Source of the DNA: CADEED01 sp035995425
GTDB taxonomy: Bacteria; Pseudomonadota; Gammaproteobacteria; Steroidobacterales; Steroidobacteraceae
Length of the DNA stretch: 64,000 nt
NCBI GenBank assembly: GCA_035995425.1
Contig: DASYKM010000245.1
Location: 1 to 64,000 of the forward strand
Direction of reading: 5' to 3'
Positions 1-8,016 of this stretch are shown in pieces (within the stretch, counting starts at the first letter, position 1; the number at the start of each line of letters is the position of its first letter). Both the position numbers and the translations under genes were made by a program. Under the pieces are notes generated by a model, which was not told the origin of the DNA, did not search any database, and saw nothing but the letters and a program-made list of their open reading frames with translations.

Positions 1-71
1 TGAATGGCGGCGATCGCGCAAATGGACTCGAAGCGTAGCGCCGCCATTCACGAGAATCCCAACCCGGTACC
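1..71. repeat. GGTACC-ended hairpin repeat, copy 1 (left end cut by window)
   Basis: The right arm CGAGAATCCCAACCCGGTACC (51-71, less its final bases when quoted elsewhere) is identical to the right arms of the copies near 5.0 and 16.7 kb. Directly before it, TGAATGGCGGCG (1-12) pairs with CGCCGCCATTCA (39-50), so the inner stem differs from the TGAGAAGCG stem of the other copies. The left outer arm would lie just outside the window. The repeat abuts the stop codon of the DUF924 gene. Confidence 0.75.
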
Positions 72-76
72 ACCAC

Positions 77-697
77 CTATTGCCCGAAGGTTTCGCCGTT
101 CGCGGCCCGCCACTCGCGCTCGGCCGGCGTGCTCTCGCGGCCCATCACGGCATTGCGATGCGGGAAGCGCCCGAACTTCGCGATGATGTCGCGGTGCTCG
201 CGCGCGTAGCCGGCCGCGTGACTCAGGAATTCACGCAGCTCCGCCGGCGCATCGGCCACCAACCGGTCCAGCGCCGCCACCGCGGTCTCCTGCGCGTCGA
301 TGGATTCGGCGTGCTCGAGCGGTAGATAGAAGAACAGCCGTTCGAGCGGCTCGAGCGCCGCGTCGGCCGCCAGGTGCATCCCCTCGACTGCGAGCGCCAG
401 TGCTTCGCGGTCGAAGGCGAACGCCGCGGCGCTGCCCCGATAGGCATTGCGCGGCACCTGGTCGAACAGGAGAATCAATGCCAGCCGGCGCTTCGGGCTG
501 GCGGCCCAGTTCGCGAACTCGCCACGCGCGGCGCGCTCGAGCATTGGCTCCAGCTGGTCGCGAATCTCCGCATCGCGCGCGGCAACTGCCACGGCGCCAT
601 CACCGCCAAACCAGAAGTTCGAGCGTTCCGCGAGCCGCGCCGCATCGAAAGGGCCGCGGCCAATCCAGTATTCGAGAACATCGTTAGCCCGTTCCAT
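77..697 (-). CDS. DUF924 family protein
   Basis: This is a 206-residue protein with no signal peptide or membrane segment, so probably cytoplasmic. The N-terminal DVLEYWIG, the WFGGD block near residue 30, LILLFDQVPRN near 75-84 and LFFYLPLEHAES near 121-132 are the conserved blocks of DUF924, a helical TPR-like family of about this length, so the gene looks complete. The biochemical role of the family is not established. It is divergent from the large membrane-protein gene, and the roughly 80 bp between the two starts must hold both promoters. Its stop codon sits 5 bp from a hairpin repeat that could terminate transcription. Family assignment is from recognised motifs; nothing indicates a specific substrate. 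Confidence 0.85.
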   Translation of the reverse strand: MERANDVLEYWIGRGPFDAARLAERSNFWFGGDGAVAVAARDAEIRDQLEPMLERAARGEFANWAASPKRRLALILLFDQVPRNAYRGSAAAFAFDREALALAVEGMHLAADAALEPLERLFFYLPLEHAESIDAQETAVAALDRLVADAPAELREFLSHAAGYAREHRDIIAKFGRFPHRNAVMGRESTPAEREWRAANGETFGQ

Positions 698-776
698 ATG
701 CGCGGAATGCTAGACCAATCCGCTGCACCGCGGCGTTGTTACACTCGAGGCTTCGCCTAACGGGTAGGGGACGCAA

Positions 777-3700
777 ATGCATACGTCGATCCGCGCGGGA
801 ATCATCGCGCTCGCTCTCTGCGGTTCCCTGGCCGCGCGCGCGCAGGACGCACTCCCGCCCGCGTTGCGCGACTGGCAGGGTTGGGTGCTGCACGGCGAGG
901 AGTTCCGCCGCTGTCCGTTCGCGGCTTCCGCTGCGACCGAAGCCGGCGAGCCGATCGACGCCAACGAATTCCGCTGCGTGTGGCCCGAGCGCCTGACTCT
1001 CGCGGTCGACTCGCGCGGCGGAACCTTCTCGCAGCGCTGGCAGGTATTTGCCGAAAGCTGGGTGGCGCTGCCCGGCAACTCCGAGCACTGGCCGCGCGAC
1101 GTGAAGCTCAACGGCACCGCGGCGGCCGTGGTCGCCGTCGACGACGTGCCGAGCCTGCGCCTCAAACCGGGGAGCTACACGCTCTCGGGACGCTTCGAGT
1201 GGAGCTCGCGCCCCGAGGCGCTGCCGCTCGCCGCCTCCACTGCCATCGTCGATCTGTTCGTCGATGGCTCACGCGTGGCGCAGCCCGAGCGGCCGGACGG
1301 CAGTGTGTGGCTGGGAAAACGCCGCAGCGCCGAGCAGGCCGCTGCCATGGAAGTGCAGGTCTACCGCCTGGTCCAGGACGAAATCCCCGCCTATCTACTG
1401 ACGCGTATCCGGCTCAACGTGGCGGGCGAGGCGCGCGAGGAAGTCCTGGGGCGCGCGTTGCCCGACGGATTCACGCCGTTGTCGCTGCGCGGCGATCTGC
1501 CCGCTCGCCTCGAGCGCGACGGCACCCTGCGCGTGCAACTGCGCGCCGGCAGCCACGAGGTCATCCTGTTCGCGCGCGGCCCGGGCGTGGCTGAAACGCT
1601 GGCGCGGCCGGCGGCTGGCGACCGATGGCCGCGCGAAGAAATCTGGAGTTTTGCCGCCAACGATGCGTTGCGCGTCGCCGCGGCCGAAGGCGCCGAAGGG
1701 ATCGACCCCGCGCAGGCCAACGTGCCCGCCGAATGGCGCCAATACCCGGCGTTCCGCATGGACGCAGCCGCCAGGCTGAGCATCGTTGAACGCAGCCGCG
1801 GCCTTTCGAATGCCGACGACAACCGCCTCTCACTCGTACGTGGGCTGTGGCTCGATTTCGACCATGACGGCTTTACCGTGGTCGACAACATCAATGGCTT
1901 CATGCGGCGCGACTGGCGGCTCGACATGCGCGTGCCGTTCGCGCTGCAGAGCGCACGCCAGAACGACGACCAGCTGCTGGTCACCGAAGGCACGGCGGGC
2001 CTCGCCGGTGTCGAGTTGCGCGAGCCGCAACTGAACCTGACTACCGTCGCGCGCAAGGAGTCCGGCGGCGGCGCCATGCCGGCGACAGGCTGGAACGGGC
2101 GGTTCGATAAAGTTGCCGGCACTCTCAACCTGCCGCCGGGCTATCGGCTGCTCGCCGCCATCGGCGCCGATGGCGCGCCGTATTCGTGGTGGGAGCGTTG
2201 GGGATTGTGGAACGTCTTCGGCGTATTGCTCATCGTGGGGTTCGTGTACTGGTCCGCGGGGTTGATCCCGGCCGCCATTGCCGCACTCGCGCTGGTGCTC
2301 ACCTACCAGGAAGCGCCCGCGTACATCTGGCTGTGGGGCAACTTGTTAGCCGCGCTGTCCGTCGCGCGCGCCGCGCCCGCCGGCCGCTTCCAGAGTTTCG
2401 CGCGCGCCTATCGCACCGTGAGCTTCGTGCTGCTTGGCGCGGCGCTGTTGCCGTTCCTGTGGATGCAGGTGCGCTTCGCGTTGTACCCGCAGCTCGAGAC
2501 GAGTGCCGGCGTCTACGGTATCGCGGCGAACTTCGAGGGCAAGGCGTTCGCCGAAGTGCCGGTGACGCCGATGATGGAGTCCCCGCCGCCGCCGATGCCA
2601 CAGGAGGCCTTGGCCGCTCCCACCGCCGCTGCCGTGGATGCCATCACCGCCGAAGACATCGGAAAATTCCCGGACAGCAACGTGGGCGAAAGCCTGAATC
2701 GCATTCCGGCCGTGAAGATGAAGGAGGGTGGACTCAATTCCGTGCAGGTGGTGCAGCGTTACGCCGCCGGCACGGTGCTGCAGGCGGGTCCCGGGATTCC
2801 GGCCTGGCGCTACAACTCTTATAACTACTACTGGAGCGGGCCGGTCGAAGCTGACGACACCGTGCGCTTCATCTATGTCGGTCCGGTGGTGCTGTTCTTC
2901 TGGCGGCTGATCGGCGTGATTGCGTTGGCGGCGCTGTTCGCCTGGCTGGCATTGCTCAGTTACGGCAAGAAGCTGTCGCTGCCCGGCCTGCCGAAGGCCA
3001 TCGCGGCCGGCGCGCCGCTCGCCGGGTTGTTAAGCCTGGGCCTGCTGGTGTTGTCGCTCGGCGCCAGCAGTCCGGTGCGCGCCGGTGAAGCCCCGGCGGC
3101 GCCGGGAAGTCCCGGAAGCGAGCTGCTCACCGAGCTCAAGACCCGGCTCACCGCCGCGCCCGAGTGCGCGCCGCACTGCGCCGAGATCGCCGCCGCCCGC
3201 GTGCTGGTGGAGGGTGACCGCCTCGAAGTGGTGATGCAGGTGAGCGCGCTGGCCAACGTCGCGGTGGCGATGCCGCACGCCAGCGACCGCTGGCAGCTCG
3301 ATGAAGTCAGCGTCGATGCACGCGGCTCGCTCGCCATGGCGCGCAATGACGATGCCTCGTTGTGGGTGCCACTGACGCCGGGGGCGCACACCGTGCGGCT
3401 CACCGGCCGGCTGGCGGCGGCCGAGTCCATCCAGCTCGCCTTTCCACAGCCCCCGCGTGTCATCGATGTGAGTGCGCGGGGCTGGACGGTGAGCGGCATC
3501 AACGAGGGGCGGCTGGTGTCCGGTTCCCTGGAGCTGGCGCGCGAGCGGGACGCGCAGCAGGCCAGCGCCACGCTCGAAGCCGGCGCGGAGTTTCCGGCGT
3601 TCGTGCGCGTCGATCGCGTGTTCAACCTGGACCTCGACTGGACGCTCGACACATATGTCTCGCGCATCGCGCCGCAGCGCGCGGCGCTGTCGGTGGAAAT

Positions 3701-4934
3701 ACCGCTGGTGAAGGGCGAGTCCGTACTCACCGACGGCGTGAAGGTCGGCAATAACGAAGCGGCGATCGTCGGGTTGGGCGCGGGCGAATCGCAAACGCAG
3801 TGGCACTCGGGCCTGGCGCGGGCGGAGACCCTGGAGATCTCGGTGCCCGCCGATGCCGCGCGCACCGAGGTGTGGAGCTTCGTCGTCAATCCGCAGTGGA
3901 ACGTGGCATTCGAGGGCTTCGCGCCGGTCCTGCCCGAAGATGTGAACGGGACCGCCTGGGTCTTCCGCTTCATGCCGCGGCCCGGCGAAAAGCTGACTCT
4001 CAAGATCACGCGGCCCAAGGGCGTGAAGGGCACGACGCTCGCCATCGACTCGGTGAGCCAGACGGTTGCGGTGGGCGCGCGGTCATCCACGACCACGCTC
4101 GAGTTCAGCTATCGCAGCACGCAGGGTGGACGTCACGTCATCAAGCTGCCGCTGGCGGCGCGCGTGACTTCGGTGAGCTTCGACGGCCGACCGCAACAAT
4201 TGCGCCCGGAAAAGGGCGAGCTGCCGCTGTCGCTCGCGCCGGGCGCGCACCGATTCCAGATCGTCTGGGACGAGTCGCGCGACGTGAGCGCGCATACACA
4301 GCCGTCGCCCGTCGACCTGCAGACTGCGGCGAGCAATCTGCGAACCGAGGTGGCGCTGCCGGACTCGCGCTGGGTCCTGGCGGCGTGGGGTCCAGGAGTC
4401 GGGCCCGCGGTGCTCTACTGGGGCGAGCTCGTGGTGTTCATCGCGATGGCGTGGCTGCTCGGGCGCTGGTCGAAATCGCCGCTGCGTTTCATCGACTGGC
4501 TGCTGCTCGGCCTCGGGCTTTCAACGCAATCGTGGTTCGTGTTCTCGCTGACCGCGGCGTGGCTGGTGGTGATGCGCTGGCGCGAAGGCTGGCAGCCGGC
4601 AGCGGAGTTCGCGCGCTGGCGCTTCAACGCCGTGCAGCTCGTGCTCGCGGTGTTCACGTTCGCGACCATCATCACGCTGGTGTTCTCGGGAATTCGCAAC
4701 GGCCTTCTGGCGCAGCCCGACATGCACATCGCCGGAAGCGGTGATCAGTACGGCGGCTATGCCTGGTTTCAGGATCAGACCAAGGGTGTCATCGAAGGTC
4801 CGAGCCTCTATTCGGCGCCGATGTGGGTGTACCGCGCTTTGTTCTTCGCGTGGGCCAGCTGGATGGCGTTCGCGCTGGTGCGCTGGCTGCGCTGGGCTTT
4901 CAACGCGTGGAAGGCCGGAGGACTGTGGAGATAG
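777..4934 (+). CDS. large multi-pass membrane protein with TonB-plug-like segment
   Basis: This 1385-residue protein begins with a signal peptide (residues 1 to about 22, ending ARAQ). It then has a long extracytoplasmic beta-rich region (to about 460), three membrane segments (about 475-570), a periplasmic loop, two more membrane segments (about 700-770), a second extracytoplasmic region (about 770-1195) and four C-terminal membrane segments. The two extracytoplasmic halves resemble each other (both carry L-x-PG-x-[HY]-T-[VL] blocks), suggesting internal duplication. The loop at about residues 615-650 contains ITAEDIGKFPDSNVGESL followed by NRIPAV, which is the start of the plug domain of TonB-dependent receptors, but no barrel follows. 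A GGGG-rich Shine-Dalgarno precedes the ATG. Function is unknown; the topology and plug motif suggest an envelope or transport-associated role, which is inference. Confidence 0.8.
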   Translation: MHTSIRAGIIALALCGSLAARAQDALPPALRDWQGWVLHGEEFRRCPFAASAATEAGEPIDANEFRCVWPERLTLAVDSRGGTFSQRWQVFAESWVALPGNSEHWPRDVKLNGTAAAVVAVDDVPSLRLKPGSYTLSGRFEWSSRPEALPLAASTAIVDLFVDGSRVAQPERPDGSVWLGKRRSAEQAAAMEVQVYRLVQDEIPAYLLTRIRLNVAGEAREEVLGRALPDGFTPLSLRGDLPARLERDGTLRVQLRAGSHEVILFARGPGVAETLARPAAGDRWPREEIWSFAANDALRVAAAEGAEGIDPAQANVPAEWRQYPAFRMDAAARLSIVERSRGLSNADDNRLSLVRGLWLDFDHDGFTVVDNINGFMRRDWRLDMRVPFALQSARQNDDQLLVTEGTAGLAGVELREPQLNLTTVARKESGGGAMPATGWNGRFDKVAGTLNLPPGYRLLAAIGADGAPYSWWERWGLWNVFGVLLIVGFVYWSAGLIPAAIAALALVLTYQEAPAYIWLWGNLLAALSVARAAPAGRFQSFARAYRTVSFVLLGAALLPFLWMQVRFALYPQLETSAGVYGIAANFEGKAFAEVPVTPMMESPPPPMPQEALAAPTAAAVDAITAEDIGKFPDSNVGESLNRIPAVKMKEGGLNSVQVVQRYAAGTVLQAGPGIPAWRYNSYNYYWSGPVEADDTVRFIYVGPVVLFFWRLIGVIALAALFAWLALLSYGKKLSLPGLPKAIAAGAPLAGLLSLGLLVLSLGASSPVRAGEAPAAPGSPGSELLTELKTRLTAAPECAPHCAEIAAARVLVEGDRLEVVMQVSALANVAVAMPHASDRWQLDEVSVDARGSLAMARNDDASLWVPLTPGAHTVRLTGRLAAAESIQLAFPQPPRVIDVSARGWTVSGINEGRLVSGSLELARERDAQQASATLEAGAEFPAFVRVDRVFNLDLDWTLDTYVSRIAPQRAALSVEIPLVKGESVLTDGVKVGNNEAAIVGLGAGESQTQWHSGLARAETLEISVPADAARTEVWSFVVNPQWNVAFEGFAPVLPEDVNGTAWVFRFMPRPGEKLTLKITRPKGVKGTTLAIDSVSQTVAVGARSSTTTLEFSYRSTQGGRHVIKLPLAARVTSVSFDGRPQQLRPEKGELPLSLAPGAHRFQIVWDESRDVSAHTQPSPVDLQTAASNLRTEVALPDSRWVLAAWGPGVGPAVLYWGELVVFIAMAWLLGRWSKSPLRFIDWLLLGLGLSTQSWFVFSLTAAWLVVMRWREGWQPAAEFARWRFNAVQLVLAVFTFATIITLVFSGIRNGLLAQPDMHIAGSGDQYGGYAWFQDQTKGVIEGPSLYSAPMWVYRALFFAWASWMAFALVRWLRWAFNAWKAGGLWR

Positions 4935-4947
4935 GTGGCGAGGGAGT

Positions 4948-5040
4948 GGTACCGGGTTGGGATTCTCGTGAGAAGCGATTCTCGCGCTGCCCTGTGCATT
5001 AGGGCACCGCCGCTTCTCACGAGAATCCCAACCCGGTACC
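4948..5040. repeat. GGTACC-ended hairpin repeat, copy 2
   Basis: The left arm GGTACCGGGTTGGGATTCTC continues GTGAGAAGCG (4948-4977) and is the exact reverse complement of 5011-5040. The loop is 33 bp. It lies between the convergent stops of the membrane-protein gene and the 5050 gene, so it probably acts as a bidirectional terminator. The arms are identical to copy 3 while the loop is unrelated. Confidence 0.9.
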
Positions 5041-5049
5041 GCCTCTTCC

Positions 5050-5430
5050 TTACTCGCAGAGCCCTTCGAGGTAGCTCTGGGCGACCGGCGAGAGGCGCTT
5101 CAGCGCCATTTCGCGAGCCTTGGGCTGATCGACGAGCTCTTCCAGCGGTCCGCTCACGAGGATGTGCCGCACTTTCGGATCGCGCGCAGACATGCGCGCC
5201 ATCTTGTTGAGGACGGTGAAACCTCGGTAGATCTTGTCGCGGGATACGCGCCGGTGCTCGATGGAGCTGGCGAGGTACTTGCCGAAGCGGGCATACAGAA
5301 AGTAATCGTCGTTTCCAACGTGGAAACGGGCTTCAGCAAAGAAGTCGGGAAAATTCTTCTCTAAATACTGATTGACGCTATGAAGACGAGGGCCAGGGTC
5401 GCTGTCATTCGACGCAACTAAGTTCTTCAT
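5050..5430 (-). CDS. hypothetical protein, 126 aa
   Basis: This is a soluble, mostly helical 126-residue protein without a signal peptide. It opens MKNLVASNDSDPGPR and has an aromatic block around FFAEARFHVGNDDYFLYARFG (residues 30-50). I do not recognise the family. It converges on the large membrane-protein gene, with hairpin repeat copy 2 filling the gap, and diverges from the lipoprotein gene at 5551. The ATG is the only plausible start because the frame opens close upstream. Base composition is in line with its neighbours, so it is probably a genuine gene, but no function can be given. Confidence 0.6.
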   Translation of the reverse strand: MKNLVASNDSDPGPRLHSVNQYLEKNFPDFFAEARFHVGNDDYFLYARFGKYLASSIEHRRVSRDKIYRGFTVLNKMARMSARDPKVRHILVSGPLEELVDQPKAREMALKRLSPVAQSYLEGLCE

Positions 5431-5550
5431 CTAAGTAGTCCACCTCCACTTGGGTCCGGGGCACCATTTCTGGACGTCACGACCGGTTCCCAACCCCGCA
5501 ACGCGCGCGAACGATAGGGCTTAACGGTTTCAACTTCAATAGGACGAGCC

Positions 5551-5958
5551 ATGAAATTTCTCGCCAGTGTTGCCGCCACATTTCTTCTCGTCGCGTGCGC
5601 GGCGAAGTCGAGCGACGAAGAACGGGTGCGCGAGTTGATCGCGAACATCGAAGCGGCTGCCGAAGCGCGCGATGCGAGCGACGTGCTCGAATATGTCGCC
5701 GACGATTACGCCGACTCGAGCGGCGTCGACAAGCAGCAGCTGCGGGATTTCCTGCGCGGCTATTTCCTCGCGCACCCCAAGCTCGAGCTCGTGGTCAGCA
5801 TCGAGAGCCTGGAATTTCCGGTAGATGGATTGGCGCAGGCGGTGGTCACGGTCGCCGCCGTGCAGCTCGGCGACCCGGACCTGCAGCGCCTGAAGGTGGA
5901 ATTCCGGCGAACGAAGGATGAGTGGCGCGTCGCTCGCGCCGACCGCGTGGCGCGCTGA
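5551..5958 (+). CDS. small lipoprotein with NTF2/SnoaL-like fold
   Basis: The N-terminus is a lipoprotein signal with lipobox LVAC (Cys at residue 16). The mature part has a helix-rich start (ERVRELIANIEAAAEARDAS) followed by DVLEYVADDYADSSG and alternating strands ending in FRRTKDEWRVARADR. That is the typical layout of an NTF2/SnoaL-like cone domain, as in many small xanthomonad lipoproteins that end in a W-R-[VI] strand. At 135 residues it is of normal length. An AGGACG Shine-Dalgarno lies 4 bp before the ATG. Role unknown; likely a periplasmic, membrane-anchored ligand-binding domain by analogy. Fold assignment is inference from sequence pattern. Confidence 0.65.
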   Translation: MKFLASVAATFLLVACAAKSSDEERVRELIANIEAAAEARDASDVLEYVADDYADSSGVDKQQLRDFLRGYFLAHPKLELVVSIESLEFPVDGLAQAVVTVAAVQLGDPDLQRLKVEFRRTKDEWRVARADRVAR

Positions 5959-6092
5959 TTCGTTCGGCCGTAGCCGGACAGCGACGAAATGCCTGGAAAA
6001 CGTGAATGCCGTCACCTTTTGCGGTTAAATCCAGATCGACTGATGCCGACAACTGTCTGTGAGAGTGCAGAACTCCCATTCATGAGTGTCAG

Positions 6093-6623
6093 ATGCCCGA
6101 CCATCGCAAACCACCGCTACAGAAGAGCGGCCGACCAGACGGAGCCCCGATGCCGTCGGACTCCGGCGGCTTCAGCATCGAATCCACCACCATGCGGCTC
6201 AAGTCGCTGCGCTTGCGGCGCGCCGAAGCGGTGGACTCGCAGGTCGATGACCCCGCAAAACCGAATTCTTCGCGCCGTTCCGAAGACGTGTCGTTCGACG
6301 TGCCGCGCAGTGGACCGTCCGGTCGCGTGCGACACGATGAGCGAGGCGTGGCGGTCTGGGACTGGGCCGTGGCCTCGGGCGAATTCGCCGCGTTGAGCAC
6401 CACTCGCGCCCTCAAGAAACTCGAAGTCGCCGAGCTCAAGATCGAAGACCACAAGCCGCCCGACCTCAAGCTCGAAGTCTCCGGCCGCGACAAGGCGGGC
6501 GGATTCGATCCGTACAACCAGCGTGGCTCCGGCAAGCGCCAGGGTGAAGCTGCGCAGCGCGCCGGCATCACCGGTGCCGCCGATCGCCCCTCCGTGCTCG
6601 ATCAGCTGACGGGCAAGAAGTAG
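6093..6623 (+). CDS. hypothetical charged cytoplasmic protein
   Basis: This 176-residue protein has a disordered, Arg/Ser/Asp-rich N-terminal half. The C-terminal part contains VWDWAVASGEFA, RALKKLEVAELKIED and GGFDPYNQ, which look like conserved blocks rather than random translation. There is no signal peptide or membrane segment. A second ATG at 6150 has a better Shine-Dalgarno (CGGAG 7-8 bp upstream), so the true protein may be 157 residues. I do not recognise the family. It stands alone on the + strand, 50 bp before the next gene. Confidence 0.6.
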   Translation: MPDHRKPPLQKSGRPDGAPMPSDSGGFSIESTTMRLKSLRLRRAEAVDSQVDDPAKPNSSRRSEDVSFDVPRSGPSGRVRHDERGVAVWDWAVASGEFAALSTTRALKKLEVAELKIEDHKPPDLKLEVSGRDKAGGFDPYNQRGSGKRQGEAAQRAGITGAADRPSVLDQLTGKK

Positions 6624-6675
6624 GTAGCGCTCGCGGCGCCGCGGCGCCGATTCGATTTGCGGGTACGCTTGCCGC

Positions 6676-8004
6676 GTGAAAGGCGCCCGCATCCTCAGGT
6701 GGAGTCTGCTCGGCATCGCTGGAATCGCGGTGCTCGCCTGTCTTGCGCTGCTCATCTCCCGGATGCGCACCCAATCGTCGCCCGATGCGGTGGCGAGGCT
6801 CGAGCAGGTGTATGCCGGGAGGACTCCCGTGGCCGACGCCAACAACGGATTCCTGGATGTCCTTGGCTTCTCCGCACCCGCCGGCACGGATCCGAATGAA
6901 TTGGGAGCGCGTCGCATCGCCTGGCTCAGGAAAAAGCGAACCGACCCCGCCAACGCCGGCGTGGCGCCCGACGTGGAAAGAATCGAATTGGGAGCCCACC
7001 GGTCACCCGAGCTCGTGCGCGTGGTGTTTGCCTGCAAGACCGACGCGGCGCGGGCCTGCGTCGATGCGCTGGCGCGCGTCACACGCGCCTCGGCGTTGAA
7101 CGATCTGGAACCCTCGCTGCTGGAGCGATACGACGTGCTGCTCGGCCGGAGCGGCTGGTTCGAGTCCGTCGCCGACATGGGCGGCACGGTGCCGCCTTTT
7201 CAAAATGTGATCGAGGCGCAACGTCTGCTGCTGATCCGTTTGCGCGACGCCGCGGCCTCGCGGGACACCGCGAGGATTCGTGCAACCCTGGGCCGCGACC
7301 TCGCGTTCTGGCGCGGCGTGCTCGAGTCCTCCGACATCCTCATCAGCAAGATGATCGCCGTCGCCGCGATCCGCCAGCATTTCACTCTCGGCAGTTACGT
7401 GCTGCGCGATTTGCCGGCCGGCGACGTCGTGGAGGCGATACCCGCGGAGTGGCGCACCGAGCTCAGTGCGCCGGAACGCTCGATGTTGAGAGTCATGGCG
7501 GGTGAAATTGTGTACGCCGAGGGATTGCTCGCGCGAGGTTACGAGACGGAGAGCAATGTGCGGAGGCTCGACACAGATCAGCCGGCCACACTTCTGGATC
7601 GCCTGTTTCGACGGTCGCGGATCGCGGCCAGTCCGCGGCAGGAGCTCAGTGACTTCGCGGACGCTTGCCTGGCCGTGGGCGAAGGCTTCCAGGTTCCGCT
7701 GAATCAGTATGTGGATGTCGGCGCGAAAATTCGCGCCAGGTTCAGCGATCGAAAGACCTTCGGAAATTTCGAGCAATACGCGCTGCGTGTTGCCGGCGTG
7801 GAAGGCATGCGCCGAGCGGCCCTGCTCACCGCGCAGCTGCGCGGCCGCGCGGTGGCCGCCTCTGAGGTAGCAGCGTCTTTGCGCGAATCCTCACTGCGAA
7901 ATCCTTTCGACAACGAGCCGTTCACCTGGAATTCGAACCAGCGTGAAGTCGTTTACGTCGGGCCCGAAAGGCACAAGTCGAAATCCTTCGCGATTCTGTA
8001 CTGA
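6676..8004 (+). CDS. hypothetical membrane-anchored protein, 442 aa
   Basis: The GTG start gives a short basic N-terminus and one hydrophobic helix (about residues 9-28), then a long, mostly helical region predicted to face the periplasm. Blocks such as NNGFLDVLGFSAPAG (about 56-70), RDLAFWRGVLESSDILISKMIA (about 208-230) and VAGVEGMRRAALLTAQLR (about 375-392) suggest a conserved fold. I recognise no catalytic motif. It converges on the DUF1570-like gene with 12 bp between stop codons. It resembles the many anchored helical proteins of unknown role in xanthomonads. Confidence 0.65.
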   Translation: MKGARILRWSLLGIAGIAVLACLALLISRMRTQSSPDAVARLEQVYAGRTPVADANNGFLDVLGFSAPAGTDPNELGARRIAWLRKKRTDPANAGVAPDVERIELGAHRSPELVRVVFACKTDAARACVDALARVTRASALNDLEPSLLERYDVLLGRSGWFESVADMGGTVPPFQNVIEAQRLLLIRLRDAAASRDTARIRATLGRDLAFWRGVLESSDILISKMIAVAAIRQHFTLGSYVLRDLPAGDVVEAIPAEWRTELSAPERSMLRVMAGEIVYAEGLLARGYETESNVRRLDTDQPATLLDRLFRRSRIAASPRQELSDFADACLAVGEGFQVPLNQYVDVGAKIRARFSDRKTFGNFEQYALRVAGVEGMRRAALLTAQLRGRAVAASEVAASLRESSLRNPFDNEPFTWNSNQREVVYVGPERHKSKSFAILY

Positions 8005-8016
8005 CGCCCAGCGGAT

